Assembly (NCBI RefSeq): GCF_019703515.2
Contig: NC_059362.1
Coordinates: 32,094,326-32,158,325 of the forward strand
Source of the DNA: Myxocyprinus asiaticus
Taxonomy: Eukaryota > Chordata > Actinopteri > Cypriniformes > Catostomidae
DNA length: 64,000 nt
Direction: 5' to 3'
Part shown: one piece after another, positions 46,728 to 54,242 of the stretch
Layout of the letters: each line of letters opens with the position of its first letter
Position numbering within the stretch: position 1 is the stretch's first letter
Notes under the pieces: generated by a model
The model's database searches: none
The model's input: only the letters and a program-made list of their open reading frames with translations
Told to the model about the DNA's origin: nothing
Program-made: the position numbers and the translations under genes

Positions 46728-46915
46728 ATAGCACACATCCTTGCATAATATCTTTATGATCTCATACCATTGTAGCTAATGTCCCTTTTTTTATGGTCTT
46801 ATTTTCCAGAGTGGCTGGTCATCCATTGGCCCAGAATGAGCGCTGTCTGCACATGTTCCTACAGGATGAATCAGTGGATAAAAACTACACCCCTTCCAAA
46901 GTTAGACAAGCCTGA
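23295..46915 (+). CDS. snx3: Sorting nexin 3 (snx3), four coding exons
   Basis: SNX3 is a PX-domain protein of early endosomes. It binds PI3P and recruits the retromer core for recycling of cargoes such as Wntless. Coding exons are 23295-23456, 43924-44019, 44365-44489 and 46810-46915, all with GT-AG junctions and continuous phase. The product has 162 residues, the same as mammalian SNX3. The PX domain spans about residues 27-151. PI3P-contact residues Arg70-Tyr71 (in RRRYSDFEW), Lys95 and Arg118 are all present. The N-terminal MADAIADTRR and C-terminal YTPSKVRQA differ only mildly from mammals. Intron 1 is about 20.5 kb and loaded with transposons; introns 2 and 3 are 345 bp and 2.3 kb. The gene diverges from afg1l and converges on nr2e1. 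It looks intact. Confidence 0.97.
23457..24136 (+). other. snx3 intron 1, proximal unique part
   Basis: AT-rich intronic DNA with no repeat ends or splice-bounded exon recognised. Confidence 0.5.
24137..24538 (+). repeat. tRNA-derived SINE, copy 2
   Basis: Plus orientation: GGGGGCCTTGGTAGCTCAGC (A box), then GAGTCGCAAGTTGGAATCC (B box), body, and a 3' end GGGCATTCCAAATTGGGAG. Intact in outline and the clearest of the three copies. Confidence 0.9.
24539..25229 (+). other. snx3 intron 1 sequence, no feature recognised
   Basis: Intronic DNA with a short (GT)n at about 24789-24804. Nothing else supported. Confidence 0.45.
25230..25560. mobile_element. Fragment of an AGTTCACCC-family MITE
   Basis: Shares CATATTCCAAGTTTTCTGAA and GGCATACGATAGGGTTTGG with 4257-4863, but both terminal sequences are lost. 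Old, truncated copy. Confidence 0.75.
25677..26211. mobile_element. hAT-like repeat fragment R1, paralogue of the Sleeping Beauty insertion site
   Basis: Aligns by eye with 27940-27987 joined to 29562-30000. Shared blocks include TTGGGATTT, GATTTC, CATCAATCAC, CAGATGCAG, GAGCAAAATTA, GTTGTTTTAG and GGAGTACCTGTG. It carries no transposon at the point where R2 has one, so it is a near-empty site. Confidence 0.75.
26212..27413. mobile_element. Non-autonomous element with GTTTACACGACAA-type ends
   Basis: The left part has CGTTTACACGACAATGGCG (about 26275) and the right end has the inverse, CATTGTCATGTAAACGTACC (about 27390-27409). Subterminal AAAACG repeats occur in both arms. A 169-codon frame in the middle (26810-27319) has no recognisable domain. 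Resembles fish hAT-type MITEs; superfamily uncertain. Confidence 0.6.
27988..29561 (+). mobile_element. Sleeping Beauty-type Tc1/mariner transposon, inactive
   Basis: The left end reads CAGTTGAAGTCAGAAGTTTA after TA. An inner direct repeat CAGAAGTTTACATACACCAA lies at about 28172, giving the IR/DR structure. The right arm has AGTGTATGTAAACTTTTGAC (about 29358) and ends GTAAACTTCTGACAACCG before TA. Length is about 1.57 kb, full size for this family. The terminal 3' repeat and the transposase both carry mutations. Confidence 0.95.
28355..29353 (+). pseudogene. Sleeping Beauty-type transposase, catalytic Asp replaced and N-terminus frameshifted
   Basis: The ancestral ATG is at 28355 (MGKSKEI), but a deletion and frameshifts break the paired-like DNA-binding domain. 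From 28550 a 267-codon frame stays open to TAA. It contains NVLWSNETKI, FQMDNDPKHTSK and DLNPIENLW. The DD34E catalytic triad should be Asp-Asp-Glu. The first position is Asn (codon AAT at 28787-28789), the second Asp (residue 171 of the frame) and the Glu (residue 206) remain. Spacings of 91 and 35 residues match the family. The protein would be catalytically dead. It might still be open by chance; I see no sign of host use. Confidence 0.93.
30050..30515 (+). mobile_element. Rearranged Tc1-like DNA-binding-domain element, copy D
   Basis: Bases 30052-30150 match the 5' leader of copies A and B in reverse orientation (TTCTGATGGTTGATGTGAAC). From about 30150 the transposase part continues in plus orientation (GGGCTGGTTTGTGTATTTCTGT). 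The right end GTTTTAATGTTGTGGCTGAT differs from copies A-C. An internal inversion, or a join of two relatives, explains this. Confidence 0.7.
30516..31260. mobile_element. hAT-like repeat remnants
   Basis: Block 30520-30735 (CACGTGCTGGACGGACGTCT, AGCGTCTCACGCAAGA) recurs at about 37600-37810. GGGTCTGGTTCGGGCTTAAA and similar GGGTT-rich stretches near 31100 are typical of fish hAT MITEs. Boundaries are approximate. Confidence 0.55.
31261..31559 (+). other. snx3 intron 1 sequence, no feature recognised
   Basis: AT-rich intronic DNA with no supported feature. Confidence 0.45.
31560..31622 (+). repeat. SINE fragment interrupted by a Harbinger-like element
   Basis: CTTGAGCAAGGCACTTAACC and a degenerate ACTGTCCCAGTAA match the middle of the SINE at 3359-3531. 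It stops exactly where the element at 31626 begins. Confidence 0.7.
31626..32625. mobile_element. Harbinger/PIF-like non-autonomous element, 1,000 bp
   Basis: Terminal inverted repeats AGGCTGATTTATACTTCTGC (31626-31645) and GCAGAAGTATAAATCAGCCT (32606-32625) are perfect mirrors. TAA flanks both sides (31623-31625, 32626-32628), the 3-bp target duplication typical of PIF/Harbinger. The interior is AT-rich and non-coding. It interrupts a SINE. Confidence 0.88.
32626..33987 (+). other. snx3 intron 1, unique block with possible conserved non-coding DNA
   Basis: About 1.3 kb without repeat signatures. Part 32930-33260 has balanced composition with TAATTAGCATATGCG and TAATCAG homeodomain/POU-type cores. 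Two overlapping ~100-codon frames at 33303-33681 have no recognisable motif. It could hold an enhancer of snx3 or nr2e1; not testable here. Confidence 0.35.
33988..34547 (-). mobile_element. Short Tc1-like element encoding only the DNA-binding domain, copy C
   Basis: The left end CACTCACTGAGCACTTTATT follows TA, and the right end is AATAAAGTGTAAAGTGAGTG. On the minus strand, 34023-34421 reads KNLSHFDRGMIVGARRASLS, then TTVTRDYSEWW and further paired-like sequence, ending at SRRPCQALY. It keeps more of the N-terminal domain than copies A and B but still no catalytic domain. Confidence 0.87.
34548..37295 (+). other. snx3 intron 1, long interval; candidate conserved non-coding DNA near 36100-36560
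   Basis: Contains a repeat-like GGTTAGGTTTAGGGTTTGGG tract (about 34962-34982) and a CT-rich stretch (35640-35760). The block 36100-36560 is of balanced composition, single-copy-looking and non-coding. No splice-bounded exon was seen. Confidence 0.35.
37296..37470. mobile_element. Fragment of the AATATTCCGGG-family MITE
   Basis: AAGATATATTCTGGGTTCAA and TAAGCTCAATCAACAGCATT match the left arm of 6474-7114. The element is truncated after about 170 bp. Confidence 0.75.
37471..37850. mobile_element. hAT-like repeat fragment, relative of 30520-30735
   Basis: Shares CACGTGCTGGACGGACGTCT, AGCGTCTCGCGCAGGATCG and the following TAAAGTTAAAAATAAC block with the element at 30520. The upstream part has CCGGGTTTGGGTCAGCTTTT. 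Confidence 0.6.
37851..38084 (+). other. snx3 intron 1 sequence
   Basis: AT-rich DNA between hAT-like pieces. It may belong to one of them; the boundary is not resolvable by eye. Confidence 0.4.
38085..39553. mobile_element. hAT-like element with CGATTA-rich ends
   Basis: The right end (39475-39553) has AATCGTAATCGCAATTAG and ends TTGTGCAGCCCTA, the inverse of the common fish hAT terminus TAGGGCTGCAC. The left portion (38085-38160) has TCGATTATTGCCCTTGATAT with ATCACGATTATTAATGTCGA. The interior is non-coding. Confidence 0.6.
39554..39939. mobile_element. One-ended DNA repeat with TTAAAGAGGCCCTATTATGC terminus
   Basis: The right end read on the minus strand is TTAAAGAGGCCCTATTATGC. The body has CTCTGATTGGTCAGCTGGCC and GTGATTGGTTTACCGC, as in abundant cyprinid DNA repeats. 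The left end is missing. Confidence 0.6.
39940..40764 (+). other. snx3 intron 1 sequence, no feature recognised
   Basis: Single-copy-looking intron DNA. Open frames are short and lack motifs. Confidence 0.45.
40765..41183 (-). repeat. tRNA-derived SINE, copy 3
   Basis: Minus orientation: the head near 41183 reads GTCCTGGGTAGCTCAGCAAG, then a B-box GGAGTCGCAAGTTTGAATCC, and the 3' end at 40795-40815 is ATTAGGCATTCCAAATTGAG. About 85-90% alike to 20378-20801 by eye. Confidence 0.88.
41184..41442 (+). other. snx3 intron 1 sequence
   Basis: AT-rich DNA between a SINE and a MITE; no further feature. Confidence 0.45.
41443..42227. mobile_element. MITE with 16-bp perfect inverted ends ATGGGTGTTTCTTCAA
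   Basis: ATGGGTGTTTCTTCAA (41443-41458) and TTGAAGAAACACCCAT (42212-42227) are exact inverses, flanked by ATAT on both sides. It is 785 bp, AT-rich and non-coding. The family was not recognised; a TA/TATA target would suit several superfamilies. Confidence 0.8.
42228..43923 (+). other. snx3 intron 1, distal part
   Basis: Largely unique DNA, including a purine-rich tract at 43190-43260 and an A-rich run just before exon 2 (43801-43830). The pyrimidine tract TTGTTTGTTCTTGTTCTCCT leads into the exon 2 acceptor CAG at 43921-43923. Confidence 0.5.
43924..44019 (+). CDS. snx3: snx3 exon 2
   Basis: 32 codons, TNLPIFKLKE to ELERESK, phase 0 at both ends, acceptor CAG and donor GTGAAA. Holds the PX signature RRRYSDFEW with the PI3P 3-phosphate-binding Arg70 and stacking Tyr71. 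Confidence 0.97.
44365..44489 (+). CDS. snx3: snx3 exon 3
   Basis: 125 bases coding VVVPPLPGKALFRQLPFRGD to GLEQFLN plus two bases of a Lys codon, donor GTAAGT. Contains the proline-rich PPLPGK loop with Lys95, and Arg118 in the helix EERRQGLEQF. Confidence 0.97.
44490..45752 (+). other. snx3 intron 3, with a unique block near 45130-45500
   Basis: The part 45130-45500 is of balanced composition, has no repeat relatives in the window, and carries several ATTA/TAAT cores. It is a candidate conserved element near the 3' end of snx3, facing nr2e1. Evidence is by composition only. Confidence 0.35.
45753..46601. mobile_element. Non-autonomous element, ACTGTAAACCC ends
   Basis: Left end ACTGTAAACCC after GTAC (45749-45752); right end GGGTTTACCGT (46591-46601), one mismatch from a perfect inverse. 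The interior is rich in GAACTT/AAGTTC-like motifs. Same terminal style as 7224-8022, but the right flank no longer shows GTAC. Confidence 0.65.
46677..46725. repeat. (TC)n microsatellite in snx3 intron 3
   Basis: A CT run with one interruption, 85 bases upstream of exon 4. It may double as an extended pyrimidine tract. Confidence 0.95.
46810..46915 (+). CDS. snx3: snx3 exon 4 (coding part)
   Basis: Acceptor TTTCCAG, then A-GTG completes Lys-Val. VAGHPLAQNERCLHMFLQ to YTPSKVRQA, stop TGA at 46913-46915. Ends at the same residue number (162) as mammalian SNX3. Confidence 0.97.
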
Positions 46916-47675
46916 ACCAGTCTGGACTCTCAATCAAAAAAAAACATGGCCCCCAAGCAATAAGAGAGGTTTGAAACATTCTTAACTGGAAAAGAATCTT
47001 GGCATGAACCATAGGGCATCCAAAACAATTACCCTGAGCAGAACAGATCTTAAACAAAGATAAAAGAAATGCGATATTGAAAACATACTCTAGAGTTAGT
47101 CATGTCATTGTATCCCTTCACTTTTGATCTGTCCTCTCTCTTTATACATTGTTTCAGCCTTTTTGCTCTGAATTATAAGTCCATAACATTAATTGTTAGT
47201 CATTACCACTCTACCAGTGGTGATCAAACATGTTCTTTTGTGTAATTAATTGTAACTAACAATTATTTATGATTGTCTAAGTGCACCACTAACTTTGATA
47301 TTTGTAGAGCAGGATGTATCTTGGAAAAAAAAAAATCAAAACAAACCAAATAGTTATATCACAATGATGCAAGCACTATTTTACTCACACTGATGTACCT
47401 ATGATTTTGCTACAACCTATTCGTGTTGCTTTTAATGCTGAAGAACACACAACCTCACAGCCACAGTGCAGGATGCTCTTAATTGGGAACCTCCTTGATA
47501 TGTGGTGGTTGATTGTGTGTCCCAGTTAGTTGCAGACAAGCCTGTTTTACTGAGTAATATTATTACACAGAAACACAGGGAGTGCTGCCTACAATGCATG
47601 TATCCAGATTTGTATACTGCTGTGCCATTTGTTTTGTTTATGAGAATTTTCCAATAAAACAGATCAAGCACATCT
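46916..47675 (+). other. snx3: snx3 3' untranslated region with poly(A) signals
   Basis: AATAAA occurs at 47652-47657, about 740 bases after the stop, and again at 47869-47874. Which is used cannot be told from sequence. A 119-codon minus-strand frame here has no recognisable domain. Confidence 0.5.
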
Positions 47676-48619
47676 GTATGATCTGATTTGAAAAACTGAA
47701 GCTTCTCTGCTTGGTTTAAAATATCTTGACAGTCAGATTTTTGTTCATTTAAAAGAATTAGCATGATCTTAGCACTAGCGCGCTTGTGCAATTTCAGTCT
47801 GACTGCCCTGGAAACCTTTTTTTTAATGCCAAATGACTATATTCTCCCTTTCAGCTTTATACAATGATAATAAATTATGCCCAGGTATTGTAAATATTAT
47901 ACCAGAATTTTAAAAGATTGGGTGCTTGTCCTCATAAAATATTTTAATTATTGCTTGTTTTTTCTTTTTTCTTTTAGCCCTTTTAATCAGAGGTGATTAA
48001 ATGCTACACATACTACCAGAATGCCTTGTAGAATTGATTAGATCCTATATGGTAATAAACAGAAAAGTCTAAATCAGACTTCAACTCGTCAATAGGGTTT
48101 TATTAATGTTCTAAGAAAGACTGAGACTGGTGGTTTTGAGGAGAAAATAGTTTAATTAAAAATGTTTACTTGGGAGTAGTAAGAGGACTTGAGGGAGGAA
48201 TGACAGAGGTCATAGTGTCCAGGATGCTCAGGTACAGAAAAGGAATCTGTGTCTTAAAAAAAAAACTGGAAATACTGCGCTGTAAAGGTCAAGTTCTCGA
48301 ATGCCCTCGAGCAGTTTCTCCCAGATGGTAAGAGCCTTATCTAATGCAAAGGTGAAGTTAGTGTGAGTGTCTTCTCCAGTCTGTTAATGGAGAAGCTATG
48401 ATGATATCACCTCCACAGATATTTAAGGCTCTTTTTTTTTTTCTTTTTCTTTTTTTTGCCTTGGTTCTTTAGAGAACATTTGTGTTTTTAAAAATAATTT
48501 ATCTTGAATGTCAGCTATTTCTTCAAAAGCATACTTTTGTGTCATTGACTAGTCATATGCCTATGTATGTTACAGTATAATTTGTGATTTCACATCAGGG
48601 GCTTTATTACAGAATGGTC
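47676..48619. other. Intergenic DNA between snx3 and nr2e1
   Basis: AT-rich, no gene seen. Contains poly-T/C stretches at 48427-48458. Confidence 0.45.
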
Positions 48620-49297
48620 CTAAAGAATAGATCACCCAAAAATGAAAATTCTTTCATCATTTACTCACCCTCATGCCATTCCATATGCCATTTGTTGAAG
48701 AATATCTCAGCTCTGTAGGTCCATACAATGCAAGTGAATGGTGGCCAGAACTTTGAATCTTCAAAAATCACATAAAGGCAAAATAAAAGTAATCCATACG
48801 ACTCTAGTGGTGAAATCCATATCTTTTGAAGCAGTATGATAGGTGTGGGTGAGAAACATCAATATTTAAGTCTTTTTTCTTTAAATCTCTACCTTTGACC
48901 AGCCCAAATCAGTAGGTGACGATATGCACGAAGAATGTGAATTGGCAAAAAAAAAAAAACAGAAGAAGAAGAATGTAAAAGTGAATGTGAAAGTGGAGAT
49001 TTACGGTAAAAAAGGACTTAAATATTGATCTTTTTTACTCACACCTATCATATCGCTTCTTAAGATATGGATTTAATCACTGGAGTCTTATGGAATACTT
49101 TTATGCTGCCTTTATCTGCTTTTTGGTGATTCAAACTTCTGGTCACCATTCACTTGCATTGTATGGACCTACAGAGCTGAGATATTCTTCTAAAAATCTT
49201 TGTTTGTGTTCTGCTGAAAAAAGAAAGTCATACACATCTGGGATGGTATGAGAGTAAATGATGAGAGAATTTTTATTTTTGGGTGAACTATTCCTTA
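48620..49297. mobile_element. Foldback MITE of the AGTTCACCC family, complete
   Basis: Left end TAAAGAATAGATCACCC, right end GGGTGAACTATTCCTTA. The two halves mirror each other around 48940 (GGTCCATACAATGCAAGTGA versus TCACTTGCATTGTATGGACC), so the element is one long hairpin. Confidence 0.9.
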
Positions 49298-49300
49298 GTT

Positions 49301-49566
49301 AAAGGGATAGTTCACCCAAAGTATAAAAATAATCATTTACTCACCTTTTTGTTGTTCCAAACCTGTATGGCTTTTTTCTTCTGTGGAATGAGGAGATATT
49401 GAAGAATGTTGACACTGCTTTTCTTTCTGCATAATGAAAGTGAATAGTGACTGAATTTGTCAACATTCTGCCTTAAGTGTTCAACAGAAGAAAGTCATAC
49501 GGGTATGGAACGATATAAGAATGAGTAAAGGATGACAATTTTTATTTTGGTGAACTATCCCTTTAA
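49301..49566. mobile_element. Short foldback MITE adjacent to the previous one
   Basis: Starts AAAGGGATAGTTCACCC and ends GGTGAACTATCCCTTTAA. It is a distinct subfamily (GTTGTTCCAAACCTGTATGG). Only three bases separate it from the end of the MITE at 48620-49297. Confidence 0.9.
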
Positions 49567-50126
49567 TATCTGACAATTTCAGGGTTCTGAAATCGCCATG
49601 GGTACAAAACAGATTGTATTAATTTTCTAGGATTCTAGAGTTATGATGTTTCTGTAAAGTGCGCCTGGTGATGAAACAATGTAATTTACATTACAGTTGT
49701 GCGACATGCATCTTTCTATGAAACAATCGGTGTTATACCACCCAAAAACACATTTTCACTTAACATAGTGTTTAAATGTACAGGCTATTTAGCATTTATG
49801 TGGTCTACTTAGAATAGGCCTACACATATTCAGTTAATAGCCTAATTCTTTAACTTTAAGTGACTTTACAACAGAGCGACAAATAGCACATATCCAATAG
49901 CATAATAATAAAAGTGAAATTGTTTGTCAGGCTTAATTTCTGTAAATTATATGCACTTTCCTAGTTATAGTAGGGAAAATTATTCGGCTTCTGTTCGGCA
50001 CCTCTGAACCTTATAGCTCCTTTAGCATTACTCTCAAATTCTACTTATGTCTGATGATGCATTTTGAATTGGACAGCAGGCAGTATTATCCTTGTTAGAT
50101 AGGCACAACTAAGTATACAGGTATTT
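49567..50126. other. Intergenic DNA, no feature recognised
   Basis: AT-rich sequence; nothing supported. Confidence 0.5.
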
Positions 50127-52206
50127 TAAAGGAATAGTTCACCCGAAAAGTCAAATTCTCTCATCATTTACACCCCCTCATGCCATCCCAGATGTGTATG
50201 ACTTTCTTTCTTCTGAAGAACACAAACAAAGATTTTTAGAAGTATAGTTCTGTAGGTCCATACAATGCAAGTGAATGGTGACCAAAATGTGAAGCTCCTA
50301 AAAATACAAAGGCAGCATAAAAGTAATCTTTAGTACTCCAGTGGTTTAATCCGCACTGTAAAAAATTGCTGTCAATTTACAGCCAAATTCCTACAGCAAT
50401 CTACTGTGATTCTTAAATACAGTAGTTTGCTGTAAACATGTTGCATTCTGGGAGATCAAGAGCAGGCTCACTGTGAAGTGACTAGTTTTACGGTAAATAG
50501 CTGTTCTATGCAAGGCATTAGGGGGAAATGAACATTTAAAATCATGATATCATCTTGGTATAAGCTATAGTGACATTTTGAAACGTGTATTTTAACCCCC
50601 CCCCCCATGAAAATTTTAGTTTGTGGCATATGGTTAGTGTTCATGATGTTTCTGACCAACTCCTCTGTTCTTTATCATCTCACATCAGCCTTCACTTGTC
50701 TGTCTAATGAGAAGTCAAATAAAAAAAAATCAACCTTTGAAGCAGTGTACATATTAAATTTACAATTTTGCCAGGATTGAACAGTGTATTTTTTTATGAA
50801 AAAAAAAACAACAACCTGTACACAGTAAAATAACAGTATAGCACTGCATTGTGGGTTATAATTGTGAAATACTTATAAGCCTTTGCGCTTGAATATGTAT
50901 GTATGCTTTGGCAATGCATTGAGGCTACAAAAATTTTACAAATAAATAAAAACACGTACAAAAGTTTTTATTCAGACTTAATAGAAGTCTTAGTTTAATT
51001 TAGTGTTGCTTTTTTGTTATCAATAGTTGTGTTTTGTCTGAAGTCACCATTATGGTGATTAGTGTCCTCTTGAGCTGGCACCTTGGACCTTCTTTATTAT
51101 TATATTATGTTTTTCCAGTCAGTCAATTTGTGTTGAAGTAAAACACAAGGTGTTGCACTGTGCTACTTGAAAGACAAAACCTAAGGTCATACTGAATGAT
51201 TGATCATACCTTGCAAATGGCACGATATGTGGCAATAGTGATGCATTACACATAAAAACATAAAAGCAAAAACAGTAAAGGATATTTCAGCAAAATGATA
51301 TCAGCAAATTGAGTGTTTGATAATTTAGATCAAGTTATCTAGACACAGAAATCAACTCTCGGCGTACAAAATGCAACAATGTTGACAGTTAACAAACATA
51401 CTTTTACGTAAAAAAGTAAAAGCTGAACATTAGAATACAAGTAACTTAGACTACAACAAAAACATCATCAAAATAAACCGGTAAATAGTAAAAAAATAGA
51501 AGTAATTTCTTCATGCCGCAGTGCATGCTGGGAACATAGCTGTTAATTTCAACAACAGTAGATAGTATGTAATTATGCTATATGCTGCTAAATTACAGTT
51601 GTATACTGTAGCTGTAAAAACAGTATCTAGCTGTTAATTTCAGCAACAGCAAGACACCGTTAATTTTACAGTAACATGCTGGCAACCCTGCTGCCAGTTC
51701 TTTACGGTTTTTTGACAAGAAAATCTTTAACAGTACGGGTCTTAAACGATTTATTCGACTGAGTTAGAACAGACCAAAATGTAACTCCCTTTTTCACTGT
51801 ACATCTTGCCATTGCAGTCTAATCATGATCATGATTTCAAGCTCAATTACATTTCATAGTGCTTGAAACATGCGCAGAGCGTTAGGAAGTAATCGATCTT
51901 GAAATTAAGATCATCAAGGAGACTGTTGTTGTAAAGATTTAGAGTGAAAATATGAAATATAATGGTCTGCTCTCATCCAACACTGACTGGATCGCTTCAG
52001 AAGACATGGATTAAAACGCTGGAGTCTGATGGATTACTTTTAAGCTGCCTTTATGTTGTTGTTTTCTTTGGAGCTTCAAAGTTTTGGACCCTATTCACAA
52101 AGCTTTGTTTGTGGTCTGCCATACACAAAGTCATACACATCTGGGATGGCATAAGGGTGAGTAAATGATGAGAGAAATTTAATTTTTGGGTGAACTATTA
52201 CTTTAA
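50127..52206. mobile_element. AGTTCACCC-family MITE split by a second element
   Basis: The left half is 50127-50353 (AAAGGAATAGTTCACCC) and the right half is 51735-52206, ending TTGGGTGAACTATTACTTTA. The join between halves matches the uninterrupted copy at 10095-10816. Confidence 0.85.
50354..51734. mobile_element. Inserted non-autonomous element with ACTGTAAAAA/TTAACAGT ends
   Basis: Starts CACTGTAAAAAATTGCTGTC and ends AAAATCTTTAACAGT. The interior repeats ACAGTA/TACTGT motifs, as in 7224-8022. About 1.38 kb, no coding potential. It interrupts a MITE, so it is the younger of the two. Confidence 0.7.
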
Positions 52207-52442
52207 GAGCGTAATCTGCAATGTCATTGGAAAACAGTTGTGTTTGCATTGTTACTAATTGCTGTACAAGATGTTGCATTCTCCTGCCTATAGTAGACAG
52301 GATGCAAATATTAAAGGAAAAAAATAGTTAAGAAAATAAGTTTCTACTCAGAAAATTACATATAACATTTTTATCTTTACTTAATTTACATTAATTTGTA
52401 CAACACAAAGTATTAATTATAAGGTGAACTTGGAGTGATATA

Positions 52443-53582
52443 CAGTGGTGCTCAAACGTTTGCATATCCTGGCAGAAATTGTGAATTTTTGGCCTTAATT
52501 TTGAAAATATGACTGATCATGCAAAAAAAAAAAAAAGAAAACTGTCTTTTATTTAAGGATAGTGATCATATGAAGCCATTTATTATCACATAGTTGTTTG
52601 GCTCCTTTTTAAATCATAATGATAACAGAAATCACCCAAATGGCCCTGATCAAAATTTTACATACCCTTGAATGTTTGGCCTTGTTACAGACACACAAAG
52701 TGACACACACAGGTTTAAATGGCAATTAAAGGTTAATTTTCCACACCTGTGGCTTTTTAAATTGCAATTAGTGTCTGTGTATAAATAGTCAATGAGTTTG
52801 TTTGCTCTCACTTGGATGCACTGAGCAGGCTAGATACTGAGCCATGGGGAGCAGAAGAGAACTGTCAAAACTAATGGAACAACCACAGTCCTTGAAACAA
52901 CCACACCGTCTTTTTCCAGAGCAGCCTGTATTTCTCCTGAGGTTACCTGTGGGTTTTTCTTTGTATCCCGAACAATTCTTCTGGCAGTTGTGGCTGAAAT
53001 CTTTCTTGGTCTACCTGACCTTGGCTTGGTATCAAGAGATCCCTGAATTTTCCACTTCTTAATAAGTGATTGAACAGTACTGACTGGCATTTTCAAGGCT
53101 TTGGATATCTTTTTATATCCTTTTCCATCTTTATAAAGTTCCATTACCTTGTTATGCAGGTCTTTTGACAGTTCTTTTCTATTTCCCATGGCTCAGTATC
53201 TAGCCTGCTCAGTTCATCCATGTGAGAGCTAACAAACTCATTGACTATTTATACACAGACACTAATTGCAATTTAAAAAGGCACAGGTGTGGGAAATTAA
53301 CCTTTAATTGCCATTTAAACCTGTGTGTGTCACCTTGTGTGTCTGTAACAAGGCCAAACATTCAAGGGTATGTAAACTTTTGATCAGGGCCATTTGGGTG
53401 ATTTCTGTTATCATTACGATTTAAAAAGGAGCCAAACAACTATGTGATAATAAATGGCTTCATATGATCACTATCCTTAAATAAAAGACAGTTTTTTTTT
53501 TTGCATGCTCAGTCATATTTTCAAAATCAATGCCAAAATTTCACAATTTCTGCCAGGGTATGCAAACTTTTGAGCACAACTG
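52443..53582 (-). mobile_element. Tc1-derived foldback element with ~430-bp inverted arms
   Basis: Ends CAGTGGTGCTCAAACGTTTG and its inverse, flanked by TA (52441-52442, 53583-53584). The left arm 52443-52870 mirrors the right arm 53153-53582, including the transposase start region (GAGCCATGGG versus CCCATGGCTC). The loop keeps the transposase N-terminus on the minus strand. Confidence 0.88.
52850..53189 (-). pseudogene. Tc1-like transposase N-terminus in the foldback loop
   Basis: From ATG at 53189 on the minus strand: MGNRKELSKDLHNKVMELYK, then KKISKALKMPVSTVQSLI, a paired-like helix-turn-helix, then GRPRKIS and a second helix-turn-helix region (TSGEIQAALEKDG). The frame then runs into inverted-arm sequence. 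No catalytic residues remain. Confidence 0.87.
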
Positions 53583-53584
53583 TA

Positions 53585-54242
53585 TATAGTAAAAGAATAA
53601 TTGTGAGGTCCTTGAACTTTGGCTTAAAAGTCCATAAAATTAAGATTTTAAGTACTACTAACTCAAAAGATCAAGTACAGAACTGAGGTTGTGGGGAATA
53701 CCCCGAGTAATTTAAGCAAGTTTTTTGTTTAAAAGGAACTTATTGGGCATTTAATTAGTTTTTATTACAAATTCATAGAGATTTTAGCTCTTTTTGTATA
53801 ATTGATGTTGTTTTACTAAAATTATATGTTTCTTAAAGTAAACATTAGGGTGATTAGTGTTTCCTTTAGTAAAGTTGGATCCTGTTCAATTAATGTTATT
53901 TTACCTGGCGCAAGCTGAAGTGCAGCTTTATCTGCACTTCTTTGGGAATCAAATGTTTAATGACTGACCTCAGTCATTATTTTCTTTTGAGCCAATTAAA
54001 TGAAGTATAAACCATTATATTAAAGTTCATTTGAAACAGTGTGCTATTAGTTGTTAAATCTTATTTGTGTGACATCTTCAAGTAAATAAAGTTGAATTAA
54101 CTGTTACATTTGTGCATATCTAATAGGTTTTCTAGTTAAGTTGACATTAAATGACCATAAGTTGAATTTGCTTAAAAAGCGTGATGCAAAAATGCTATAT
54201 ATATATATTTTAAGTAAATTCCAACACTTAATTTTTCTCAGT
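53585..54242. mobile_element. Probable relative of the 45753-46601 element
   Basis: ACTAACTCAAAAGATC, GAGTAATTTAAGC and a right end ACTTAATTTTTCTCAGT resemble the other element's interior and ACTGT-type ends. The left end was not identified. Weak call. Confidence 0.35.

Noticed and set aside
47432..47791. 119-codon minus-strand frame after snx3
   Set aside because: It overlaps the snx3 3' untranslated region, has no recognisable domain and no splice or promoter context.
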